A DNA stretch of 6,301 bases from an uncultured bacterium (GTDB taxonomy: Bacteria > Cyanobacteriota > Vampirovibrionia > Gastranaerophilales > Gastranaerophilaceae): the NCBI GenBank assembly GCA_948742005.1, contig CAPYQR010000098.1, forward strand, positions 1 to 6,301, read 5' to 3'. The notes under the pieces were generated by a model that was not told the origin of the DNA, searched no databases, and worked only from the letters and a program-made list of their open reading frames with translations. A program made the position numbers and the translations under genes. How positions within the stretch are numbered: the first letter of the stretch is position 1; each line of letters starts with the position of its first letter. Of the stretch, positions 1 through 5,742 are shown piece by piece.

Positions 1-122
1 ATTTTTAAATTGTAAACTAATTTATAATATGTTGCATAAACAATCGTGCAGGTAATCCATTGGAAAATTCCCCTGAAAATATTATATTCTTTGGATGAGC
101 GTTTCTGGTAATTTTTTTTCAT
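1..122 (-). CDS. N-terminal fragment of a membrane-associated protein, possibly a PlsC-type 1-acylglycerol-3-phosphate acyltransferase (runs off left edge)
   Basis: Reading the minus strand from an ATG at 122-120 gives 40 uninterrupted codons to the window edge. The peptide has a basic start (MKKNYQKRSSKEYN), then a hydrophobic, aromatic stretch (IFRGIFQWITCTIVYATYY), then KLVYNLK at the edge. An in-frame TAA lies eight codons upstream, so this ATG is the only sensible start. A purine-rich AGAGGGGG sits about 13 bases before it, a rather long spacing, and a TATAAT lies further upstream. A basic tail, one hydrophobic helix and a short 'Y-K-L-x-x-N-L-K' run is how many PlsC acyltransferases begin, before their 'EGxEN' strand and HxxxxD motif; those would lie outside the window. 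The open frame and start are seen. The family assignment is an inference from a short N-terminus, and another single-helix membrane protein is possible. Divergent from the OmpH-like gene. Confidence 0.55.
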   Translation of the reverse strand, partial: MKKNYQKRSSKEYNIFRGIFQWITCTIVYATYYKLVYNLK

Positions 123-135
123 TTTGTTGAATTTA

Positions 136-157
136 CCCCCTCTTTAATAAAATTATA
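136..157 (-). promoter_or_regulatory. Putative -10 box and ribosome binding site of the leftward edge gene
   Basis: On the minus strand a perfect TATAAT occupies 157-152. It is followed by a purine-rich AGAGGGGG at 143-136, ahead of the ATG at 122. No convincing -35 box lies 16-18 bases upstream and there is no TGn extension, so the promoter call is weak. The position between two divergent starts is what supports it. Confidence 0.35.
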
Positions 158-174
158 CTAAATAAAACAAAATA

Positions 175-203
175 TGATATAATTTTTTTATAAGTTAAAG
201 GAG
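175..203 (+). promoter_or_regulatory. Extended -10 promoter and ribosome binding site of the OmpH-like gene
   Basis: TGATATAAT at 175-183 is a complete extended -10 element (TG, one base, then consensus TATAAT). This would compensate for the lack of a recognisable -35 box 16-18 bases upstream. Transcription would start near 190, giving a leader of about 20 bases. That leader contains AAGGAG at 198-203, seven bases before the ATG at 211, which fixes the start of the OmpH-like gene. Confidence 0.5.
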
Positions 204-210
204 TAGAAGT

Positions 211-666
211 ATGAAAAAAATATTTTGCCTAAGTTCAATTTTAGCACTTTTTGCATTTTCTAATTTAGCAAATACCGCAAATGCAGATACAATTGGTGTT
301 GTGGATTTTGATAAAATTGTTGAAAATTATTCAAAAGTTAAACTTTTAAGCGATGAAATTTCTGATAAATATTCAGAAATCCAAAGATACACTCTTGATA
401 AAGAAAGAGAATACAAAAAATTATCATCACCTTTAGAGCGTAAGAATTTCGAAGAAGCAACCGCAAAAGAACTTTCAAAAAAACAAACAGCTTATTTGAA
501 ATTAAAAGAAAAGAAAGAAGCAGAAATCGATTCTGCAATCAAAAATGCAATAAAACAAGTAGCTCTTGAAACAAAAGTTGATACTGTTGTTGAAAATTCC
601 GTTGTTTTCTTTGGCGGGATTGATTTAACGGATAAAGTTGTTAAAACATTAAATATGAAAAAATAA
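211..666 (+). CDS. OmpH/Skp-family periplasmic chaperone-like protein
   Basis: A 151-residue exported protein. Residues 1-25 form a classical signal peptide: MKK, a hydrophobic core (FCLSSILALFAF), and an ANA cleavage site before Asp26. The mature protein opens with IGVVDFDKIVENY, the first strand and helix of the OmpH/Skp family. Residues about 36-115 are highly charged and Lys/Glu-rich, consistent with the paired helical tentacles of Skp. The end (residues 124-148, with D-x-VVENS-VVFFGG-x-DLTDKVV-x-TLN) matches the usual OmpH tail, 'vd-s-vly-g-DiTd-Vl-Ln'. Length is close to the family norm. Known relatives bind unfolded outer-membrane proteins in the periplasm, so a cell with an outer membrane is implied. 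The protein stands alone rather than beside bamA or lpxD, and its downstream neighbour is a tRNA. A good ribosome site (AAGGAG, 7-base spacing) supports the start. No hairpin terminator is visible before the tRNA promoter. Confidence 0.88.
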   Translation: MKKIFCLSSILALFAFSNLANTANADTIGVVDFDKIVENYSKVKLLSDEISDKYSEIQRYTLDKEREYKKLSSPLERKNFEEATAKELSKKQTAYLKLKEKKEAEIDSAIKNAIKQVALETKVDTVVENSVVFFGGIDLTDKVVKTLNMKK

Positions 667-691
667 ATAATTCAAATAACAAAAAAAGTTC

Positions 692-720
692 TTTACATAA
701 AATCATTTTTAATATATTAT
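692..720 (+). promoter_or_regulatory. Sigma-70-type promoter of the tRNA-Ser gene
   Basis: TTTACA at 692-697 and TATTAT at 715-720 are separated by exactly 17 bases. Each hexamer differs from consensus at one position. Transcription would begin around 726-728, about ten bases before the mature tRNA 5' end at 737, as expected for a single tRNA transcript. The element lies in the short gap after the OmpH-like gene, so the tRNA need not depend on read-through. Confidence 0.7.
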
Positions 721-736
721 GTTAAAGTAACTTTTC

Positions 737-823
737 GGAGGAATGCCGGAGTGGTTGATCGGAGCGGTCTTGAAAACCGTCGAACATGCGAGTGTTCCGT
801 GGGTTCGAATCCCACTTCCTCCT
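737..823 (+). tRNA. tRNA-Ser (anticodon UGA)
   Basis: A complete class II tRNA folds by eye. The acceptor stem GGAGGAA (737-743) pairs with TTCCTCC (816-822) without mismatch. The D stem CCG (746-748) pairs with CGG (760-762). The anticodon stem GCGGT (764-768) pairs with ACCGT (776-780), with one G-T pair at its base. The anticodon loop CTTGAAA holds TGA at 771-773, reading UCA and other UCN serine codons. A long variable arm, typical of serine tRNAs, pairs GAACA (782-786) with TGTTC (793-797). The T arm is GTGGG / TTCGAAT / CCCAC (799-815). CCA is not encoded. The discriminator base would be T823, whereas serine tRNAs usually carry G there. The gene has its own promoter and terminator. Confidence 0.96.
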
Positions 824-828
824 TTTTT

Positions 829-864
829 AAAACTCTCAGATTTTTGAGAGTTTTTTATTTTTTT
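829..864 (+). terminator. Intrinsic terminator after tRNA-Ser
   Basis: A perfect 10-bp stem, AAAACTCTCA (829-838) with TGAGAGTTTT (845-854), closes a six-base loop. The run TTTTTTATTTTTTT at 851-864 follows, overlapping the last stem bases. It ends the tRNA transcript six bases after the acceptor stem and separates it from the kinase-like gene. The A-rich left arm could also allow some termination in the reverse direction. Confidence 0.9.
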
Positions 865-921
865 AAAGCGCAAATTTTTTCTTTTTTGTGTTTTGTAATT
901 ATATAAACGCAAGGAGGGTGT

Positions 922-1950
922 ATGATAGTCAAGAGTGTTTCTGTTCACAGTATTAACTTTGTTTCGCAAAATTTTGCAAGAGTAAAGAGTGCTAATAATG
1001 TATTTACTTTACCTTATGATACGGTTAATTTTAAAGGAAAAGCCGAAAAAGAAAATGATTTGCCTTATGAAATCAGTAAAAATTTAGCTTTCGGTGTTGA
1101 TGTTTCAGATATTATTGAAAAAAGTATTGATAAACAAAATATTATCGGTAAAGGTGCAAATTCGACTGTTTATAAAATTCCTGATTTAGATGATTACGTT
1201 TTAAAAGTTTTAAATAAAAATGACCATAATAAAATAGATGTATCTGAATTTCCCTCTGATATTAATCTTGGGCAGCCAGTCTGGCAGAGTACTAAAAACC
1301 CCGGAATTATTATTTTAAAAAAAATAAACGGCACAGAACATTCAATCCCTAATTGGAGCGATGTTATCTGGGATGATAATAAATGCCGCGCGTATAATGT
1401 CACAGCCGAGCAAGCAAAGTTATTCAATAAACAAATAAAAAACCTTGCTTCAATGCCTCAAAGCTCCTTTGATTCGGTTGCAAAAGATGTTAAATATCTT
1501 GATTCTATGGATTATAAAATTGATTCAATCAATCCTAATAATTTAATTGTAGATAGTGATAAACAAGAAATCCATATTATTGATTATTACAAAATAAAAC
1601 CCTGGGAAAAACACATTCAACAAAATTCTTATCTGGATTTGAGTGCTTTAATGCTTGATTTTACTCTGTTTCCTGAATATTTTGATAAATTGAATACAAA
1701 AGAAAAAGAAAGCATGGTTGAATCTGTTAAATTAATAACAAAAAAGGTCAAAATCGCAGCAATTAATGCTGATTTATCTTTAGATGATAATAAATTTAAA
1801 ACTTATGTTAATCATGTTGCAAGATGGTTTTTTAACCGAAGTCTGCCAAACGAGAAAACGGGCGGATTATATTTCAGATATTATGATGTAAGAATGGAAG
1901 ATTTTTTAAACATGATTGAAAATCCTGATAAGTGGGCTGAAAGTCGATAA
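922..1950 (+). CDS. Kinase-fold (protein kinase/APH-like) protein with non-canonical catalytic loop, putative effector
   Basis: A 342-residue protein. Residues 74-84 (IIGKGANSTVY) form a glycine-rich nucleotide loop of GxGxxxxVY type. YVLKVL follows, with Lys95 in the position of the ATP-anchoring lysine. GIIILKKINGTEH (128-140) resembles a hinge strand. KIDSINPNNLIVD (199-211) corresponds to the catalytic loop and HIIDYYK (218-224) to the metal-binding DFG segment, with Asp221. The catalytic loop is odd. Asp201 is five residues from Asn206, the usual Asp-to-Asn distance, but the proline is shifted by one, and aligning on the proline and Asn207 puts a Ser at the catalytic position. It could be an active atypical kinase or a pseudokinase. 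The first 45 residues are polar and probably disordered (VNFKGK at 35-40), with no signal peptide or membrane helix. The ATG has a strong AAGGAGG at 911-917, only four bases away. The gene directly follows the tRNA terminator and is probably co-transcribed with the large metalloprotease-like gene 34 bases downstream. Fold assignment is fairly firm; substrate is unknown. Confidence 0.7.
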   Translation: MIVKSVSVHSINFVSQNFARVKSANNVFTLPYDTVNFKGKAEKENDLPYEISKNLAFGVDVSDIIEKSIDKQNIIGKGANSTVYKIPDLDDYVLKVLNKNDHNKIDVSEFPSDINLGQPVWQSTKNPGIIILKKINGTEHSIPNWSDVIWDDNKCRAYNVTAEQAKLFNKQIKNLASMPQSSFDSVAKDVKYLDSMDYKIDSINPNNLIVDSDKQEIHIIDYYKIKPWEKHIQQNSYLDLSALMLDFTLFPEYFDKLNTKEKESMVESVKLITKKVKIAAINADLSLDDNKFKTYVNHVARWFFNRSLPNEKTGGLYFRYYDVRMEDFLNMIENPDKWAESR

Positions 1951-1984
1951 AATTACTCATAAATAAACACAAAAAATATTCAAA

Positions 1985-4921
1985 ATGAACATAAATAAAA
2001 TTCAAAACATATCTTCATATTTAACCAAATCAAAACCTGCTGCTTTTTCAAATAAGAAGCCTGATTTTAATGTGTTTCAAAATAATACAACTTTAATGTA
2101 CGGGTTTGATTTGAATCAAAGTCAAATTAATTATACAGCTTTGTCAAAAATTTTCTTAAAAACTGAACTGAAAAAGAAATTAGAATCAATTGTTAATAAA
2201 GACGGGTCATTTAAGCTCAGAAATTCCGATATTAGTATGATTTTAAATTCCGAAAATGATATTTCGCAAATTGATGAAGTTTTAAATATGATAAATGACA
2301 GGGGAATTGAGCTTGAAAGGGATGAATTTGTAAATTATTTTTCAAGAGAAGATTTTGATTTTGAATTTGAAAAAGACAAGTTTTTGATAATTGATGAAAT
2401 TAATAAAAGCGAAGATTATGAATTTTTGAGAAGAATTTTTTCAAATGACGTATCATCAATTATTAAATCTGTCTTAAAAGGAACACCTGTTCTTTCTTCG
2501 GAACAATATATTTCAAATATCGTTCTTTTGAGTAAAATTCAAGCTTTTTTAAAAAACAAATCAAAAACAAATTCATTAGATAATTTTGAATTTAAGTCAG
2601 TTATTCAAAGCGTTTTATCAAATTCAAAAGTTAAGCCGCAGGATTTTGATTCTCTTGTTGAATCCGGTTTAATTGATGGTTTTGGTGAAATTTTTTCGCT
2701 TAATTATCTTCTTTTAAGTAATGTTGATGAAAATCTTGATTTTTCAAAAAGAATAAAATTAATTAAACAAATAAAAGAAAAAACAAACTTGCTTGATGAT
2801 TTAAACCTTTATTGTAAAAATCTTAGAGCGCTTTTAGAAGCTGATTTTGATAATGATTGTGAAATTAGTAAAAAAAATTTTGAATTTTTGAAAAAAAATG
2901 AAGGTTTTTTTAAAAATGCGCAATTTATAGATAAAGTTAAATTAACAGCTTCAAAAAGAGAATTTGATACCGATGCGCAGGAATTTTTGAATTTTTTGTC
3001 TGATAAATTAAACAAAATAAAAGGAATTAATCCAATTAATTTGCTTTTAATTGAAAAAGCAGATTATAAAAATTTGGCTGTTATTTTGGATGAAATTATT
3101 AAAAATAACCTTGACGAGTTTTTTGCTGCTGATTTTATTTCCGATTTGGAAAAATATGGCGAAGAACAAATAATGCTCTCGATTAAAAAGGCGCAAACGC
3201 TTAAAAATTATCCAAATGTCTTGAATAACGTTAATCTTTGCTTTAACAATATTGCAGATTATTTTAATTTAGATGATTCAAATATTGAAGAATCTGAAAA
3301 AAGAATGAAAGCGCTTGATGAATTTATTAAAAATAATCCAAAAATTATCAAAAAAATTCCGATTTTTTATAAAGTAAATTTTATATATAATTCTCTTTTT
3401 GCACAAGATTTTGATGATTTAGCCATAAATAATAAAAAAAGAATGAAAATCGCAGCTTTAATCGCTTCTAAAAATTCAACTTTTAATCTTATGAATAAGC
3501 TTAACCTCAAGCAAACTCTCGGGATGATATTAACACATGACGAATTAAGTGAAAAAGAATATGATAATATTGAAAAAAACCTGGTTTATCTTGATGAATT
3601 AATGAAATTTTTTGCACATTGTGCAATAAATGTTGGTTTTGAAATCAATCTGAGCCCTATGCTTTATTGGCTTTCAAGCGACTGTGATTTAGGTGTTGTT
3701 TTAAAGAAAATTAAGTATTTAATAGAAGAAAACAAAGCTAATTTGGTGGAGGTTGTGTGTAATGTTGATGGTTTTGAAATTTTAAGCGATTATGGCGCTT
3801 TTGAAATTCATAAAAAATATGACAAAAAGGCGGAAATTATTTCTGTTAAAAAAGAGTTTTATGGCGTTAAGTCGGATTTTAATCTGAAAAAAAGTTTAAT
3901 TAAAGAAAAAGGGTTTAACATAGAAACGAAAGAATTATATAATGATAAGGCTAAAAGCTATTATCCTTTGAATTTAAAAAAAGAAGTTAAAGATAAAGAT
4001 AATAAAACTTTGTATGTTGAAAAATTTTCACCCTCTGCCCTTGATGGTGCTTTAGAAATAAAAAGAACTTATCCTGATGGAAAAGTTGAAATAATATCAC
4101 ATGCTAATATAACGCCTGAATTTTCTACAATAGAAAAAAATCTCACATCGAGCGATGGTACAAAAACTAAAATAAATTTTAAAAAAGACAAAAATGGCAA
4201 TTATGAATCAGTATACAAAATTTATTCTAAAGACAATAAAGAGATTTTGTCTGATTTTAAATCACGCAGAGTTTTAGATGATAATACCATTTTAAATATT
4301 CATAATAAAAAAAGTTATAAAATTAAATATTGCGGGTTTAAGATAAGTATTTTTGATTTAAATTCAAATAAAGAATTTGTTCTTGACCTTGAAAAATTAA
4401 TAAAATCAAACAAAGAAAAACACAAGCTTCTGTCTTTGTTCAAGCAATTGGACGCCTGGGAGATTATTTTTCTTCTTAAAAATGTAAATGAGATTAATTT
4501 TGTTAATAAATTGTCATCAGGTGCACATCTTAGCGAAAGAATGCTGAATGTCGGAGTACAAAAATTTATTTTTGAACATGAACTCGGTCATATTAAAGAT
4601 ATTTCATTTGAAGCTCCAATTGAAAATGATGATTATAAAATTAGTTCTTTGGCTGGATTCCATGAAATTTTTGATTATGAAAAAGAAAATTTTAAAAGAA
4701 ATTTCAGTGATTTTGAAAATGGAATTGTTGAATATTTTCTAAAACCTCCATCGACCGATAAAAAGTGTGAAAAACCTGCTGCTGAAACATTGGCTGAAAT
4801 TAATGCAGTTTTAAATTCTTCAATTTTTCAGCAGCAATTGCTATTTAGAACCCAGATTCTGCAAACAAATTTTCCTTTAACAATTGCTTATTTGGCTGAA
4901 AAATTTGAAGAAATTGAGTAG
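1985..4921 (+). CDS. Large putative zinc metallopeptidase with C-terminal HELGH / lethal-factor-like domain
   Basis: A 978-residue protein of unknown biological role. Residues 1-45 are polar and basic with no signal peptide. Residues about 46-600 are predominantly helical, Lys/Asn/Asp-rich and without recognised motifs, and may be an alpha-solenoid. Residues about 605-800 are beta-rich, with hairpin-like segments such as YPDGKVEI (696-703), SSDGTKTKINF (722-732) and NGNYESVYKI (737-746). The C-terminus carries FEHELGHIKD with His865, Glu866 and His869, a zincin HExxH site. A later AAETLAEINAVLN (932-944) supplies a plausible third ligand, Glu934, 65 residues after His869. HExxH with a distal E-xx-AE helix resembles the anthrax lethal factor catalytic domain (gluzincin type), though the spacing here is longer. 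I recall similar HELGH plus ET-AE-NALLN endings in uncharacterised Gastranaerophilales proteins; that is memory, not a search. No Shine-Dalgarno precedes the ATG (A/T-rich 1951-1984), so translation may depend on the upstream gene. The stop codon lies one base from the stop of the convergent transporter gene. Confidence 0.72.
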   Translation: MNINKIQNISSYLTKSKPAAFSNKKPDFNVFQNNTTLMYGFDLNQSQINYTALSKIFLKTELKKKLESIVNKDGSFKLRNSDISMILNSENDISQIDEVLNMINDRGIELERDEFVNYFSREDFDFEFEKDKFLIIDEINKSEDYEFLRRIFSNDVSSIIKSVLKGTPVLSSEQYISNIVLLSKIQAFLKNKSKTNSLDNFEFKSVIQSVLSNSKVKPQDFDSLVESGLIDGFGEIFSLNYLLLSNVDENLDFSKRIKLIKQIKEKTNLLDDLNLYCKNLRALLEADFDNDCEISKKNFEFLKKNEGFFKNAQFIDKVKLTASKREFDTDAQEFLNFLSDKLNKIKGINPINLLLIEKADYKNLAVILDEIIKNNLDEFFAADFISDLEKYGEEQIMLSIKKAQTLKNYPNVLNNVNLCFNNIADYFNLDDSNIEESEKRMKALDEFIKNNPKIIKKIPIFYKVNFIYNSLFAQDFDDLAINNKKRMKIAALIASKNSTFNLMNKLNLKQTLGMILTHDELSEKEYDNIEKNLVYLDELMKFFAHCAINVGFEINLSPMLYWLSSDCDLGVVLKKIKYLIEENKANLVEVVCNVDGFEILSDYGAFEIHKKYDKKAEIISVKKEFYGVKSDFNLKKSLIKEKGFNIETKELYNDKAKSYYPLNLKKEVKDKDNKTLYVEKFSPSALDGALEIKRTYPDGKVEIISHANITPEFSTIEKNLTSSDGTKTKINFKKDKNGNYESVYKIYSKDNKEILSDFKSRRVLDDNTILNIHNKKSYKIKYCGFKISIFDLNSNKEFVLDLEKLIKSNKEKHKLLSLFKQLDAWEIIFLLKNVNEINFVNKLSSGAHLSERMLNVGVQKFIFEHELGHIKDISFEAPIENDDYKISSLAGFHEIFDYEKENFKRNFSDFENGIVEYFLKPPSTDKKCEKPAAETLAEINAVLNSSIFQQQLLFRTQILQTNFPLTIAYLAEKFEEIE

Positions 4922-4922
4922 C

Positions 4923-5606
4923 TTATTCCATATCAATTAAAATTTTTGAACTTTCTTTGATTAAATTATACGCCCATTTTAAAATCAAAATTCCGCCCAA
5001 AATTCCGATTAATGAATCAAGATAAATAATCCCGAATATTTTTCCTGCTAAAAGTGCTGAAATTGCAAGAATTGATGTCAAAGCATCAGCAAGAATATGA
5101 TAATAGGCTGCTTTATAGTTATAATCGGAATTAGAGTTCTTTTTATCATGTTTTGTTTCCATAATAAAAATGCAAATAACATTTACAATAAGCCCGATTA
5201 CAGCAACAAGAATGGCTTCTTCAAACATTATACTCAAAGGGTTTATAAATCTTTCAAATGCTTCAAAAATTATTCCAAAACCCGTTAAACCAAGGAATAG
5301 TGAGCTTGTAAAACCTGCAAGAGTGCCGATTTTGTTCGTACCGTTTTTAAAATGCTGTGAATTTGCAAGTTTTCGCTCTAAAATATAAGCAATTAACGTT
5401 AAACCAAGAGCGAGTGCGTGAGTTCCCATATGAAAACCGTCTGCTAAAAGCGCCATTGAATTTGTATAATATCCGTAAGCTATTTCTGCAATCATTGCAA
5501 TTAATGTAAAAATAATAACGCTTAATGTACGCTTTTCGTTGTTTTTGTTGATTTCATGTGAGTGATTGTGACAGTGATGTTCGTGGGTGTGTTCGTTGTG
5601 CGGCAT
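4923..5606 (-). CDS. dmeF: DmeF-type cation diffusion facilitator (divalent metal exporter), lacking the C-terminal domain
   Basis: A 227-residue inner-membrane metal/proton antiporter of the CDF family. The N-terminus is His-rich: eight His and one Cys in residues 3-17, a probable cytosolic metal-binding tail. Six hydrophobic segments fit the family, at about 28-47, 52-76, 95-117, 128-149, 165-187 and 190-213. TM2 reads LLADGFHMGTHALALG, with His59 and His63 in the HxxxD/DxxxD metal-site positions; the ADG-HM-TH form is characteristic of DmeF proteins, which export Co2+ and related ions. TM5 has YHILADALTS with His170 and Asp174, the other half of the site. The protein ends at KILIDME, where ordinary CDF proteins continue into a ferredoxin-like cytosolic domain; that domain is absent. 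The ATG at 5606-5604 has an excellent AAAAGGAGA (5611-5619). The gene is divergent from the SmtB-like regulator and has SmtB-type operators on its promoter. Family is sure; metal preference (Co, Zn, Ni, Cd) is inferred. Confidence 0.9.
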   Translation of the reverse strand: MPHNEHTHEHHCHNHSHEINKNNEKRTLSVIIFTLIAMIAEIAYGYYTNSMALLADGFHMGTHALALGLTLIAYILERKLANSQHFKNGTNKIGTLAGFTSSLFLGLTGFGIIFEAFERFINPLSIMFEEAILVAVIGLIVNVICIFIMETKHDKKNSNSDYNYKAAYYHILADALTSILAISALLAGKIFGIIYLDSLIGILGGILILKWAYNLIKESSKILIDME

Positions 5607-5621
5607 ATTATCTCCTTTTGA

Positions 5622-5637
5622 TTGAATCGTTATTCAA
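5622..5637. promoter_or_regulatory. Operator 1 of the SmtB-like repressor, in the dmeF leader
   Basis: A perfect inverted repeat, TTGAAT-CGTT-ATTCAA. It lies between the predicted dmeF start point (about 5641) and the dmeF ribosome site. Bound repressor here would block early elongation or stabilise binding at operator 2, whose centre is 33 bases away, about three helical turns. Confidence 0.72.
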
Positions 5638-5647
5638 CTATATTTTA

Positions 5648-5677
5648 ATTATAATTGAATAACTGTTCAATTGTCAA
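5648..5677 (-). promoter_or_regulatory. Consensus sigma-70 promoter of dmeF
   Basis: On the minus strand TTGACA (5677-5672) and TATAAT (5653-5648) both match consensus exactly, separated by 18 bases. Transcription would begin near 5641, leaving a leader of about 35 bases before the ATG at 5606. Such a strong promoter makes sense only if it is tightly repressed, and the spacer is filled by operator 2. Confidence 0.82.
5655..5670. promoter_or_regulatory. Operator 2 of the SmtB-like repressor, inside the dmeF promoter spacer
   Basis: The inverted repeat TTGAAT-AACT-GTTCAA extends to 20 bases (AATTGAA and TTCAATT arms, 5653-5672). On the minus strand its core reads TGAACAGTTATTCA. From memory this equals, or nearly equals, the operator core upstream of cyanobacterial smtA and fits the 12-2-12 pattern of SmtB/CzrA sites. 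It sits between the -35 and -10 of the dmeF promoter and its full arms touch both boxes, so a bound repressor would exclude RNA polymerase. Confidence 0.82.
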
Positions 5678-5713
5678 TTGTTAAACTGAATAATTTTACA
5701 TAAATTAATATAA

Positions 5714-5729
5714 TTGAAAAGTTGTTCAA
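5714..5729. promoter_or_regulatory. Operator 3 of the SmtB-like repressor, at its own promoter
   Basis: TTGAAA-AGTT-GTTCAA is the same 16-base inverted repeat with one arm mismatch. Its left half is also the -35 box of the repressor gene, and its right half lies in the promoter spacer. This predicts negative autoregulation relieved by metal. Confidence 0.75.
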
Positions 5730-5742
5730 CTGTTGTTATAAT
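5714..5742 (+). promoter_or_regulatory. Promoter of the SmtB-like repressor gene, giving a near-leaderless mRNA
   Basis: TTGAAA (5714-5719) and a perfect TATAAT (5737-5742) are spaced by 17 bases. The expected start point is about 5748-5750, only a few bases before the ATG at 5752. There is no Shine-Dalgarno sequence, so the transcript is predicted to be leaderless or nearly so. This also argues against an upstream TTG start at 5722, which would lie in the promoter spacer. Confidence 0.75.

Noticed and set aside
338..538. A 66-codon minus-strand hydrophobic frame opposite the OmpH-like gene
   Set aside because: It mirrors the Lys/Glu-rich coiled-coil codons of the real gene, where complements of AAA/GAA codons read as Phe/Leu. 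There is no independent start signal.
709..969. An 86-codon minus-strand frame containing GGSGIRTHGTLACSTVFK
   Set aside because: This is the well-known false protein obtained by translating the antisense strand of a tRNA-Ser. It covers the tRNA, its terminator and the start of the kinase-like gene.
4548..4742. A 64-codon plus-strand frame within the HELGH-coding region
   Set aside because: It is an out-of-frame shadow of the large gene, with a low-complexity Lys/Ile/Leu composition and no ribosome site.
737..4921. A genomic island inserted at the 3' end of tRNA-Ser carrying the two effector-like genes
   Set aside because: I found no integrase and no direct repeat of the tRNA 3' end elsewhere in the window. 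Base composition of the two genes looks like that of their neighbours.
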